Assembly: GCA_903908605.1 (NCBI GenBank)
Contig: CAIVSQ010000590.1
Location: forward strand, 1-38,372
DNA: 38,372 nucleotides
From: an uncultured Anaerolineae bacterium
GTDB lineage: Bacteria > Chloroflexota > Anaerolineae > Anaerolineales > Villigracilaceae
Direction of reading: 5' to 3'
In this document: piece by piece, positions 1 to 8,261 of the stretch
Layout of the letters: every line of letters starts with the position of its first letter
How positions within the stretch are numbered: position 1 is the stretch's first letter
Notes under the pieces: generated by a model
Databases searched by the model: none
Told to the model about the DNA's origin: nothing
Seen by the model: the letters and a program-made list of their open reading frames with translations, nothing else
Translations under genes and position numbers: made by a program

Positions 1-65
1 CGCCGGGAGGCGTGTAGTTGATTGGAGAATTTGGAAAGCATCAGCCCGTTTTGGTTGTAGAAGGT

Positions 66-98
66 GAGGGCGGCTCAAGTATAGGTTGAGCCGCTCTC
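66..98 (-). terminator. Hairpin downstream of alaS, no U-tract
   Basis: A 13-bp stem (66-78 with 86-98, one G-T pair) with a 7-base loop lies just after the alaS stop codon. The core GCGGCTCAA / TTGAGCCGC is perfect. No T-run follows on either strand, so it is either a 3'-end-stabilising or Rho-assisted structure or a weak terminator. Positions 1-65 hold no gene that can be supported. Short reading frames run off the left edge, but none is recognisable. Confidence 0.5.
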
Positions 99-108
99 AT
101 CATAGAAT

Positions 109-2874
109 TTACTTGGTTTTGTCAGACAGCCAGGCTGCAACACTTGCCAGGGCACCGGCTAATTTCGATGGATCTTTGCCCCCTCCAAAAGCGAGGTGTG
201 GAGCACCGCCGCCGCCCGCGCCAAGCTGGCGCGAGATGTGGTTGACCAGGTCGCCGGCCTTGATGCCACGCTTGATCAGGTCTTGCATCACGGCGGCCAT
301 GACGGTCACGTTTTCGGCATTGGTCGAGGCAATGACGCAGACGCTGTTTTCCGGATAGCGGGTACGGAAGGCATCCGCCAGGCGGGTCAGTGTGTCCTTG
401 TCCAGCCCGGGCATCTGGGTCACCAACAGCCTGGTTTGCCCAATGGTTTCCACCTGGTCCAATTGTTGGTTGAAGGTGGCCAATGCCAGTTCTGTGCGGG
501 CAGATGCGAGTTGTTTACGGGCGGCAGCCAGCTCATCCTGGAGGGTTTCCACCTTGAGGGGTACATCTTCCACGCTGGATTTTAGGGTTGAGGCGATGGT
601 CTTCAGTGCTTTGAAGCGCTTGGCAACCAAGTCGTACGCACCGCGCCCGGTAACTGCTTCGATACGGCGTACTCCGGCAGCGGCGGAACCTTCACTGACA
701 ATAATAAAGGTGCCCACATCGCTTGTGCGTTCCAGGTGTGTACCACCGCATAATTCGTAAGAATAGCGTTGCGCCTCGGCGTGTTCATCACTGATAGTGA
801 TGGTACGGACAACTTCGCCATATTTCTCTCCGAATAGAGCCATCGCGCCTTCGGCAATAGCTTCTTCGCGAGATTTGGTGCGCGAGTTGACGGCATAATC
901 CGCTGCGACGGCGTCATTTACAATTTTTTCCACACGCTCGATCTGGTCCGCGCTCATGCCATCCGGGTGGTTAAAGTCGAAGCGCAGGCGGTCTGGGGCT
1001 ACCAGCGAGCCAGCCTGGCGGGCGTGATCGCCCAATACTTTATGCAGCGCGGCGTGCATCAGGTGGGTGGCGGTGTGGTTGCGCATAATGTCATGCCGGC
1101 GGGCGGGGTCCACTTCGGCGATGGCCTGGTCGCCAACTTTTGGGCGGCCGCTAATTACTTCGCCGATATGCGAAATCAACCCGGATGCCGGGCGGCGTGC
1201 TTCACTGATTTCAATTTCCCAGCTGGCTTCCTCGCTGCCTGCGCGAACATTAAAGGAGCGGATCAGGCCAGTATCGCCTACCTGGCCGCCGGCTTCGATG
1301 TAGAAACCAGTTTTCGGCAGGATCACTTCCACCCGGTCGCCAAACTGGGCTTCATTCACACTTTGCCCATCAACTACCAGAGCCAGAATTTCTGCCTGCA
1401 CTTCGTCCCCGCTGTAGGGGTCATATTGGACCGGGCTGGCCAGCTTGCCACGTGCCTGCAAGTCCTTGAAAATGCCGGCGAAGAACTCAGCATCTCCACC
1501 GCCCATGGCGCCCATGGCTTTACCGCCACCGGAGGCTTTGCTGTGTTCCTCACGAGCGGCGCGGAAGCCGGTTTCATCCACGTCCAATGCCTGTTCACGG
1601 GCAATGTCGCGTGCGATTTCGAGCGGAAGACCGTAGGTGGCATACAGATCGAAGGCTTTGCGCCCATCCAATACGGTTTGACCGGCTTTCTTCAGATCAT
1701 CCAGCATTCCTTGCAGGAAGGCTGTGCCTGATTCCACGGTACGAGCGAAGCGGATTTCTTCGCGAGTTAGCGAGTCGAAAATGGATTGTTTGTGTTGAGC
1801 CAGTTCAGGGTAAAAAGAGCCATAAGCCTCGATGACAGGCGCAGCTACATTGGCCAGGAAGGGGTCCTTCAGGCCGATCTTGCTGGCAAAGCGCGCGGCG
1901 CGCCGGATGATCATGCGGCAGATATAGTTTCGCCCCTGGTTGCCGGGCACAACGCCGTCGGCAATAAGGAAGGCAGCTGCCCGGGTATGATCGGCGATCA
2001 CGCGGTAGGGTGTGAAATCAGCATAGACCTGCTCGAGGCTGTGCCCGCTCAATTTGCGGATTACATCTATCATCGGCGCGAAAAGGTCGGTCTTGTAATT
2101 GGAGTCGACCCCTTGTAGTACAGAAACAATGCGCTCAAAACCCATGCCGGTATCGACATGCGTGGCGGGCAGTGGTTCCAGTGAACCGCCATCCAGCATG
2201 TTGTATTGGATGAAAACGTTGTTCCATAACTCCAGGTAACGGGTGCATTCACCATTCACACCGCACGTATGGGGTTTGCCACGCATATTGTCGCGTTCTT
2301 CACCCAGGTCAATGTGAATTTCGGAGCATGGTCCGCATGGACCAAACTCAGCCATCTGCCACAAGTTTTCCTTGCGTCCATAATACAGGATGTTTTCGGT
2401 CAGCATGCCAGGTTGCTGCCGCCAGATGTCGGCCGCTTCTTCATCGGTGGGAATATTGCCTTTATCATCCTTGAAACAGGTTGCATACAGCCGTTCCTTG
2501 GGCAAGCCCCACACATCGGTTAACAGTTGCCAGGACCAGGCAATGGCTTCCTTTTTATAATAATCGCCGAATGACCAGTTACCTAGCATTTCAAAGAAGG
2601 TGTGGTGGGTGTCATCGCGCCCAACATCGTCCAGGTCATTGTGTTTGCCTGCCACACGCATGCATTTTTGGGAATCCACTGCGCGAGAGTAAGCTCGTTT
2701 GTCGGTGCCCAGGAATACATCTTTAAATTGCACCATGCCAGAATTGGTAAAAAGCAGGGTGGCATCTCCACCGGGCACAAGCGAAGCGGAAGGCACGACG
2801 GTATGGCCATGCTCAGCGAAAAAATCAATAAAGGTCTGGCGAATTTCGTTGCCGGTTAATAATTTCTTGGTCAT
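109..2874 (-). CDS. alaS: Alanyl-tRNA synthetase
   Basis: Class II aminoacyl-tRNA synthetase that charges tRNA-Ala with alanine in the cytosol; 921 aa, within the usual 870-930 range. The N-terminal catalytic core is clear (LLFTNSGMVQFKDVF, then FFEMLGNWSFGDYYK). The editing domain carries the zinc-site motifs HTATH and CGGTH, and the C-terminal C-Ala domain ends in a glycine-rich stretch (GAGGGG) with AFGGG. The start at 2874 is preferred over an in-frame ATG ten codons upstream because a GGAG motif lies six bases before it and MTKKLLTGNEIR matches the usual N-terminus. A promoter with an extended -10 lies just upstream, and no T-box leader fits the roughly 24-base leader. It stands alone on the minus strand, divergent from the hydrolase. 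Confidence 0.97.
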   Translation of the reverse strand: MTKKLLTGNEIRQTFIDFFAEHGHTVVPSASLVPGGDATLLFTNSGMVQFKDVFLGTDKRAYSRAVDSQKCMRVAGKHNDLDDVGRDDTHHTFFEMLGNWSFGDYYKKEAIAWSWQLLTDVWGLPKERLYATCFKDDKGNIPTDEEAADIWRQQPGMLTENILYYGRKENLWQMAEFGPCGPCSEIHIDLGEERDNMRGKPHTCGVNGECTRYLELWNNVFIQYNMLDGGSLEPLPATHVDTGMGFERIVSVLQGVDSNYKTDLFAPMIDVIRKLSGHSLEQVYADFTPYRVIADHTRAAAFLIADGVVPGNQGRNYICRMIIRRAARFASKIGLKDPFLANVAAPVIEAYGSFYPELAQHKQSIFDSLTREEIRFARTVESGTAFLQGMLDDLKKAGQTVLDGRKAFDLYATYGLPLEIARDIAREQALDVDETGFRAAREEHSKASGGGKAMGAMGGGDAEFFAGIFKDLQARGKLASPVQYDPYSGDEVQAEILALVVDGQSVNEAQFGDRVEVILPKTGFYIEAGGQVGDTGLIRSFNVRAGSEEASWEIEISEARRPASGLISHIGEVISGRPKVGDQAIAEVDPARRHDIMRNHTATHLMHAALHKVLGDHARQAGSLVAPDRLRFDFNHPDGMSADQIERVEKIVNDAVAADYAVNSRTKSREEAIAEGAMALFGEKYGEVVRTITISDEHAEAQRYSYELCGGTHLERTSDVGTFIIVSEGSAAAGVRRIEAVTGRGAYDLVAKRFKALKTIASTLKSSVEDVPLKVETLQDELAAARKQLASARTELALATFNQQLDQVETIGQTRLLVTQMPGLDKDTLTRLADAFRTRYPENSVCVIASTNAENVTVMAAVMQDLIKRGIKAGDLVNHISRQLGAGGGGAPHLAFGGGKDPSKLAGALASVAAWLSDKTK

Positions 2875-2904
2875 TCTTGCTCCAAAGGTTCTAGAATGTG
2901 TCAA

Positions 2905-2933
2905 ATTATACCAAGTTTGTGGCGAGCTATGAA
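2905..2933 (-). promoter_or_regulatory. alaS promoter, extended -10
   Basis: On the minus strand TATAAT (2905-2910) is preceded by TGG, giving an extended -10, with TTCATA (2928-2933; 4/6 match to TTGACA) at 17 bp spacing. The predicted start site lies about 24 bases before the alaS ATG. Confidence 0.55.
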
Positions 2934-3122
2934 TACGGGCGTGAGCTTGATGCTTGTTTGGGCCAATTCGTTGTAAAATGGCAATAAGTGCTTATTTCTT
3001 TATCAAAACAGGTACCAGTGGATGGTTTTGTTCCGGGTGCCTTTCCATGTTTGCATGTTGCCAGTGGTGTTACCGTCCTGCCGCCTGCAATGGTTGGCGG
3101 AGAGCTATTCAAGGAGAGAGCG

Positions 3123-4193
3123 ATGAGTTCGATTGTCCTGGATTCAAAAAAAGATGTAAAACTACAACCTGCCAGTGAACTCTGGCAGAAGTACCGCCCC
3201 GAAAATGCCCAGTATGCTTTTACTGCGGTGACGGTTGAGGAAGCCCGTGAATGGCAGGCGCAAGCCAGCCTGGCACTGGCCAGCACTATTGGGGTGAGTA
3301 ACGATGAGCCGGGACCTATGCAGGCCTTCCTGGTTGAAACTGTGGAAAAAGATGGCTATATACGTGAAAAGCTGCTCATTCAGACCGGTCCGCATACCAG
3401 TATGCCGCTATACCTGTTGCTGCCGATTGATGCGCCTCGCCCGCTGCCGGTGGTCATTGCGTTCAACGGGCATGGTTACGGTGTAAAAGACATCGTTGGC
3501 CTGTGGGAAGACGGTGATGAACGTGAACAGCCTGAGGGTTATCAGAAAGATTTCGCTGTTGGGCTATGCAAAGCTGGTTTTGCTGTTGCCGCACCTGAGA
3601 TTGCCTGTTTTGGTGAACGCCAGACGGATTTTTCTTACATCAAAACGGAGATTGGACAGGAAGTACCCAGTAGCTGCACCCATGCCGCCATGCTGGCCTT
3701 TCACCTGGGCAGCTCTGTACTGGGCATGCGTGTGCGTGATGGGATGCGCCTGATAGATTACCTGGAAACCCGCCAGGAACTGGATACCGGCCGCTTGGGG
3801 GCCATGGGAATTTCGGGTGGTGGTATGCACACCTTTTTCTCCACCTGTCTTGATCATCGCATCAAGGCCTGTGTTGTCAGCGGATATTATTCCACCTTCC
3901 AGGATAGCATCCTTTCCATGGCGCACTGTGCCTGTAATTTTGTGCCCGGCTTGGGCAAATTTGGTGAAATGTATGACCTGGCAGGTTTAATCGCCCCGCG
4001 CCCGATGCTGGTTGAGTCGGGCAGCCGTGATCCCATTTTCCCGCGCCCGGCTGTAGAGCAAAGCCTGGCGCGCGCCAGGGTAGTCTACGAATTGCTTGGC
4101 TCTGGCGAAAACCTGCAGGCAGATTATTTTGAAGGGCGTCACCAGGTCAGCGGCCGGATGGCGTATGATTTCTTGCGGCAGGCCCTGGCGTGA
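3123..4193 (+). CDS. Alpha/beta hydrolase, acetyl-xylan-esterase/dienelactone-hydrolase-like
   Basis: Probable cytoplasmic carboxylesterase-type alpha/beta hydrolase of 356 aa; substrate unknown. The nucleophile elbow is GISGGG, the acid is probably the Asp of SGSRDPIFP, and the His is in EGRHQVSG near the C-terminus. IAFNGHGYG is the oxyanion-hole strand. Residues before the core (LWQKYRPENAQYAF) resemble the N-terminal helices of the abhydrolase family related to acetyl xylan esterases. The start at 3123 follows AAGGAGAG. The frame stays open upstream to a GTG at 2988, but that stretch does not look like protein and has no ribosome site. The 2987-3122 leader shows no recognisable riboswitch. 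No signal peptide is visible. The next gene follows 30-45 bases downstream on the same strand. Confidence 0.85.
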   Translation: MSSIVLDSKKDVKLQPASELWQKYRPENAQYAFTAVTVEEAREWQAQASLALASTIGVSNDEPGPMQAFLVETVEKDGYIREKLLIQTGPHTSMPLYLLLPIDAPRPLPVVIAFNGHGYGVKDIVGLWEDGDEREQPEGYQKDFAVGLCKAGFAVAAPEIACFGERQTDFSYIKTEIGQEVPSSCTHAAMLAFHLGSSVLGMRVRDGMRLIDYLETRQELDTGRLGAMGISGGGMHTFFSTCLDHRIKACVVSGYYSTFQDSILSMAHCACNFVPGLGKFGEMYDLAGLIAPRPMLVESGSRDPIFPRPAVEQSLARARVVYELLGSGENLQADYFEGRHQVSGRMAYDFLRQALA

Positions 4194-4238
4194 TCGTTTT
4201 GACCATCGGGATGAGCGGCCTGAATGCTTGGGCAGGTT

Positions 4239-6164
4239 ATGACTGATATTCGCACAGACGAGCATTTTCAACGCTTGATGGCGTTGTTGGACCTGGAGGC
4301 TGAGGCAGAAAAACAGGCCTTGCTCGAGGATTTACAACGCCATACACCCGCTGAGGCCGAAGCTTCGGGGTCTGCCCTGATCAACCTGGTCATTCGCGAC
4401 GAAAGCGCTGGTATGGGCGGGCGCATCCTGTTATCTCTTGGGAAACGTAACCAGGTGCTGCAGTTGCCCTGGACAAGGCTAAATAGTGGTACTTCCGTGG
4501 TACTTTCTGAGGAGGTACCAGCCGGGTTTGCCGGTGACGTGGCTTCCTGGCGTGGTGTTGTTACCCGGACATCCCGGGAGACCATCCAGGTGGCGTTCTC
4601 TCAGTGGCCAGAGACGGAAACAGATCACCCTGTTTTTCGCCTGGATCGTTCGAGTGATGAAGTTTCGCGTCAGCGTCAACGTCAGGCTCTCGAGAAGGCG
4701 CGCCTGGCGGGTGATTCTCGTCTGGCAGTGTTGCGGGATGTGCTACTCAATCGCCAGCCCCCTGGTTTTCACCCGGTCGAAGATCATCCGTTACTCAACC
4801 CCGAATTGAATGAATCGCAGGCTGAAGCGGTGCGTTTTGCCCTGTCTGCCGCAGATGTGGCCATTATCCATGGCCCGCCAGGGACTGGCAAAACAACCAC
4901 TATCGTGGAGCTCATTCGCCAGGTTGTACGGGCAGGTCAGCGCGTGCTGGTCTGTGCGCCGAGCAACATAGCCGTGGATAACCTGCTGGAGAAGCTGTTG
5001 GCTAGTGGGCAGGATGCCATTCGCCTGGGACACCCGGCCCGTGTACTGCCAGAACTACGCCTGCACACCCTCGATTTGCTGGTGGAAAATCACCCTGAGA
5101 TGAAAGTCGTGCAGCGCCTGATGCGTGAAGCACGTGTCTTGCGCGAGCAAGCCGCGCGCTATACGCGTGCACGACCCGAACCCGGTGCGCGCCGGGCATT
5201 GCGTGATGAGGCTCGCCAGGCCATGGCAGATGCTCGTCGAATTGAAAACCTGGTGGTGGAGCGCTACGTAAATGGTGCCCGGGTCATTTGTGCCACTCTG
5301 ACGGGGTTGGATCGTGAGCTGTTGGCTGGTCAGCGTTTTGACTGGTGTGTGATTGACGAGGCTGGCCAGGGTACCGAGGCCGCCGCCTGGGCTCCGTTGA
5401 TGTTTGCCGATCGTGTCGTGCTTGCCGGGGATCATTTTCAACTCCCGCCCACCGTAATTTCGTCACAGGCCGTATCGGGGGGATTTGCCATCAGCCTGCT
5501 AGAGCGCTTGATGAAAATTTACGGTCTCGGGCTATCGCGCCGCTTGCTGGTTCAGTATCGCATGCAGCGCGAAATTATGGAATTTTCTTCGCGTGAATTT
5601 TATGAATCCAGCCTGTCCGCCCATTCATCTGTGGCTGACCACCTTTTGTCTGATTTGCCGGGGATCATGGCGAATGAGTTGACTTCGACCGCTGTCCATT
5701 TTATCGATACCGCCGGAGCCAGTTATGATGAGGCACTTGATCCGGATGGCGAAAGTCGTTTCAACCCGCAAGAAGCCAGGCTGGTGGCGAGCAAAGTCCA
5801 AGCCTTGCTGGATGCAGGGCTGGATGTCTCCGCACTGGCGGTTATTTCGCCTTACTCTGCACAGGTACGCTTGCTCAGGCAGCTTATCAAACGACCTGAA
5901 ATGGAAATTGATAGCGTCGATGGTTTTCAGGGCCGAGAAAAGGAAGCCGTCGTTGTTTCATTGGTACGTTCCAATCGCGAAAACGAGATTGGTTTCCTGG
6001 AAGATGTCAGGCGTATGAACGTGGCCCTGACCCGTGCGCGCCGTAAGTTGATTGTGATTGGTGACAGCGCCACCATTACAGCCCACCCTTTTTACCAGAG
6101 ACTGGTGACTTACTTTGAAAGCATCGGCGCTTACCATTCCATCTGGGAGGAGACAGGCCTCTGA
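4239..6164 (+). CDS. IGHMBP2/SMUBP-2-type superfamily 1 DNA/RNA helicase
   Basis: ATP-dependent helicase of the Upf1-like SF1B group, about 641 aa. An N-terminal beta-rich region (to about residue 190, with VVLSEE and RGVVTRTSRETIQVAF) is the usual OB-like domain. Walker A is GPPGTGKTTT near residue 215, motif Ia CAPSNIAVDNL, motif II VIDEAGQGTEAA near 373, motif III AGDHFQLPPT, motif IV VQYRMQ, motif V DSVDGFQGREKEAVVVS, and motif VI MNVALTRARRKLIVIGD. These are in order and uninterrupted. An in-frame ATG five codons upstream (4224) is possible, and neither start has a strong ribosome site; the later one gives the more family-like MTDIRTDEHFQRLM. The biological substrate cannot be told from the sequence. 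It probably shares a transcript with the upstream hydrolase. Confidence 0.92.
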   Translation: MTDIRTDEHFQRLMALLDLEAEAEKQALLEDLQRHTPAEAEASGSALINLVIRDESAGMGGRILLSLGKRNQVLQLPWTRLNSGTSVVLSEEVPAGFAGDVASWRGVVTRTSRETIQVAFSQWPETETDHPVFRLDRSSDEVSRQRQRQALEKARLAGDSRLAVLRDVLLNRQPPGFHPVEDHPLLNPELNESQAEAVRFALSAADVAIIHGPPGTGKTTTIVELIRQVVRAGQRVLVCAPSNIAVDNLLEKLLASGQDAIRLGHPARVLPELRLHTLDLLVENHPEMKVVQRLMREARVLREQAARYTRARPEPGARRALRDEARQAMADARRIENLVVERYVNGARVICATLTGLDRELLAGQRFDWCVIDEAGQGTEAAAWAPLMFADRVVLAGDHFQLPPTVISSQAVSGGFAISLLERLMKIYGLGLSRRLLVQYRMQREIMEFSSREFYESSLSAHSSVADHLLSDLPGIMANELTSTAVHFIDTAGASYDEALDPDGESRFNPQEARLVASKVQALLDAGLDVSALAVISPYSAQVRLLRQLIKRPEMEIDSVDGFQGREKEAVVVSLVRSNRENEIGFLEDVRRMNVALTRARRKLIVIGDSATITAHPFYQRLVTYFESIGAYHSIWEETGL

Positions 6165-6188
6165 TCGCTGCCTTCCGATCCATGATGA

Positions 6189-6197
6189 TGATATACT
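6189..6197 (+). promoter_or_regulatory. Candidate extended -10 promoter for the DEAD-box helicase
   Basis: TGATATACT is a TGn-TATACT extended -10 in the 61-base gap between the two helicase genes, 28 bases before the ATG. No good -35 lies at 17 bp spacing, which is allowed for extended -10 promoters. Confidence 0.35.
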
Positions 6198-6225
6198 CAT
6201 AAAAAAACAATGAAATGAGCATTAA

Positions 6226-7668
6226 ATGGAAAATATAGAGACATCTTCCGACCCCCAGGTCGAAAATCCCCTCCCCGATCTGACGATGGAGCAATTGCCC
6301 CAGGAACTGCGCGATGCAGCTACACGTGCCGGATGGGCTGCGCTTGTACCCGTACAAGCGCGCACACTTCCCTACCTGATGGCAGGCCGGAATATGATGA
6401 TCCAGGCCCGTACAGGCAGCGGCAAGACCGGGGCATTTTTGCTTCCCATGCTCGCACGGTTGGACCCCTCCCGTGCTGGCTGCCAGGCTTTGATTCTTGT
6501 GCCTACCCGCGAACTTGCCCGCCAGGTATGGCAGGAAGCCGAAAAAGTGATGGGTGAAACCGGTTTGCGCACTGTGGCGGTTTACGGTGGCGTTGGTTAT
6601 GGCAGCCAGAGCGAAGCACTTAAAAAAGGCGCGCAGGTTGTTATTGGGACGCCAGGACGCGTGCTTGATCATTTGCTCAAGCGCACTTTCAACCTTGAAA
6701 ACTTGCGCATGTTGATATTTGACGAAGCCGACCGGATGCTTTCGATGGGTTTTTACCCGGATATGCAGGAAGTCAAACGCTATTTACCACTGCGCACCAT
6801 CCATACCAGTATGTTTTCGGCCACCTTCCCGCCGGCTGTTATGCGTACCGCGCGCGAATTTATAAGCCACGGCGAATTTATCAGCCTGAGCAGTGACCAT
6901 GTCCATGTCACCGATACCGAGCATGTCTATTATATTGTCGAAGGTATGGATAAGGATCGCAGCCTGGTGCGGTTGATTGAAGTGGAAAACCCGGCTTCTG
7001 CCATCATTTTTTGTAACACCAAGGTCAAGGTCAATTATGTCACCGTGGTCTTGCAGCGTTTTGGCTATGATGCCGATCAGCTCACGGCTGATCTTTCGCA
7101 GTCAGAACGTGAGCGTGTACTGGAACGGGTTCGAAAAGGCACGCTGCGATTCCTGGTAGCGACGGATGTTGCTGCCCGTGGTTTGGATATTCCCAACCTT
7201 TCACATGTCATTCAGTATGAGCCTCCCGAGGAAATGGAGGCTTACATCCACCGCGCCGGTCGAACCGGACGGGCGGGTGCCAGTGGGATCGCCATCTCAC
7301 TGGTTAACAAGGGCGAACGTTTTGCACTCGAGAAAATTGCGCGTGAGTACACCATCCCCATGCAAGAACGTCCCACGCCCACAGATGAGGATGTGGCAGC
7401 GCTTGTATCAGAGCGCCTGACGATTCTTTTGGAGGGACGTCTGCGCGCGCGTGACCGCCTGGCAGCCGAGCGCTCGCGTCGTTTTGAACCACTCGCGCGC
7501 AGCCTTTCTGAAAATGAAGAGGTCTCAGCCTTGGTGACCATGCTGCTGGACGATTATTACCAGCAGAGCTTGCATGCCCCCACTCCGCAACCTGGTGAAA
7601 CAGCTGCCAAGGAAGCATTCCCACCTACACAATCATCCAGGCGTCCTGGCAATCGCCGGCACAGGTAA
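6226..7668 (+). CDS. DEAD-box ATP-dependent RNA helicase
   Basis: RNA helicase of the DeaD/CshA/RhlE type, 480 aa, likely acting on structured RNA during ribosome assembly or mRNA turnover. Motifs in order: VPVQARTLP (Q motif region), ARTGSGKT (residues 61-68), PTRELA, TPGR, DEAD (166-169), SAT, ATDVAARGLDIP and HRAGRTGRAG. The tail after about residue 390 is charged and ends RRPGNRRHR, typical of an RNA-binding extension. The N-terminal 20 residues are acidic and low in complexity. It may have its own promoter (extended -10 at 6189). The HAD gene follows within 40 bases. Confidence 0.95.
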   Translation: MENIETSSDPQVENPLPDLTMEQLPQELRDAATRAGWAALVPVQARTLPYLMAGRNMMIQARTGSGKTGAFLLPMLARLDPSRAGCQALILVPTRELARQVWQEAEKVMGETGLRTVAVYGGVGYGSQSEALKKGAQVVIGTPGRVLDHLLKRTFNLENLRMLIFDEADRMLSMGFYPDMQEVKRYLPLRTIHTSMFSATFPPAVMRTAREFISHGEFISLSSDHVHVTDTEHVYYIVEGMDKDRSLVRLIEVENPASAIIFCNTKVKVNYVTVVLQRFGYDADQLTADLSQSERERVLERVRKGTLRFLVATDVAARGLDIPNLSHVIQYEPPEEMEAYIHRAGRTGRAGASGIAISLVNKGERFALEKIAREYTIPMQERPTPTDEDVAALVSERLTILLEGRLRARDRLAAERSRRFEPLARSLSENEEVSALVTMLLDDYYQQSLHAPTPQPGETAAKEAFPPTQSSRRPGNRRHR

Positions 7669-7707
7669 AGCGCCTGGTTGGCAGGTTGCCTAAAATTTTC
7701 ATCGGCT

Positions 7708-8205
7708 ATGTTTTCCGGACGTTACTCAGCCATCCTGTTTGATTGGGGCGACACCCGCACGCGTGATGACCCGCTTCAAAACGGGCCAATGGCAGCCTGG
7801 ACACAAGTTGAAGCAGTTCCAAGTGTAGTTGAATTACTGTCTTACCTGCAGAAAACGGGCGCATACCGGTTATTTGTTGCCACTGATACCGCAATTTCCA
7901 CTCCAGACCAGGTTCGAGCCGCACTGTTGCGGGTGGAAATCGCCCATTATTTTGATAAAATTTACTGCACAGCCAGTGTTGGGTTGCAAAAATCCTCACC
8001 GGCTTTTTACGCATATATTCTTGAAGACCTGCGACTTCCCGCCCAGCAAGTGCTGATGGTGGGGGACAGTTTTCATAATGATGTGCTGGTGCCGAACCAG
8101 GTTGGTTTGGATGCCGTGTGGCACAACCAACACAACCTGGAGGAGCGCAGAGCTGAAAGACATCGCACTATTCATCAAATGACCAGGCTGGTTGATTGGC
8201 TATAG
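7708..8205 (+). CDS. HAD-superfamily hydrolase
   Basis: Small HAD-fold protein of about 165 aa, probably a phosphatase or dehalogenase-type hydrolase of unknown substrate. Motif I is LFDWGDTRT: the nucleophile Asp is present, but the +2 position, usually Asp in phosphatases, is Gly. Motif II is the Thr of FVATDTA, motif III the Lys of GLQKSS, and motif IV MVGDSFHNDV. The ATG at 7708 is chosen over an in-frame TTG at 7678 because protein-like sequence begins there. No clear ribosome site precedes either. It lies between the DEAD-box helicase and ppc, with 57 bases to the latter. It could equally be classed as an HAD-IA protein with an unassigned role. Confidence 0.82.
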   Translation: MFSGRYSAILFDWGDTRTRDDPLQNGPMAAWTQVEAVPSVVELLSYLQKTGAYRLFVATDTAISTPDQVRAALLRVEIAHYFDKIYCTASVGLQKSSPAFYAYILEDLRLPAQQVLMVGDSFHNDVLVPNQVGLDAVWHNQHNLEERRAERHRTIHQMTRLVDWL

Positions 8206-8261
8206 GATTCACGGCCATAACCTTGCCGTTAAACAAGCATACCGGAATTGGAAAACGAATC

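Noticed and set aside
967-1731. A 254-codon open frame on the plus strand inside alaS
   Set aside because: It is antisense to conserved catalytic and editing domains of AlaRS, has no ribosome site, and its translation looks like no protein family.
2988-3122. Upstream GTG start extending the hydrolase by 45 codons, or a riboswitch in this leader
   Set aside because: The extra residues are not protein-like, AAGGAGAG marks the ATG at 3123, and no cobalamin, T-box or other known riboswitch core could be matched.
6076-6672. A 198-codon minus-strand frame across the helicase junction
   Set aside because: It is antisense to conserved motifs of both helicases, with no promoter or ribosome site.
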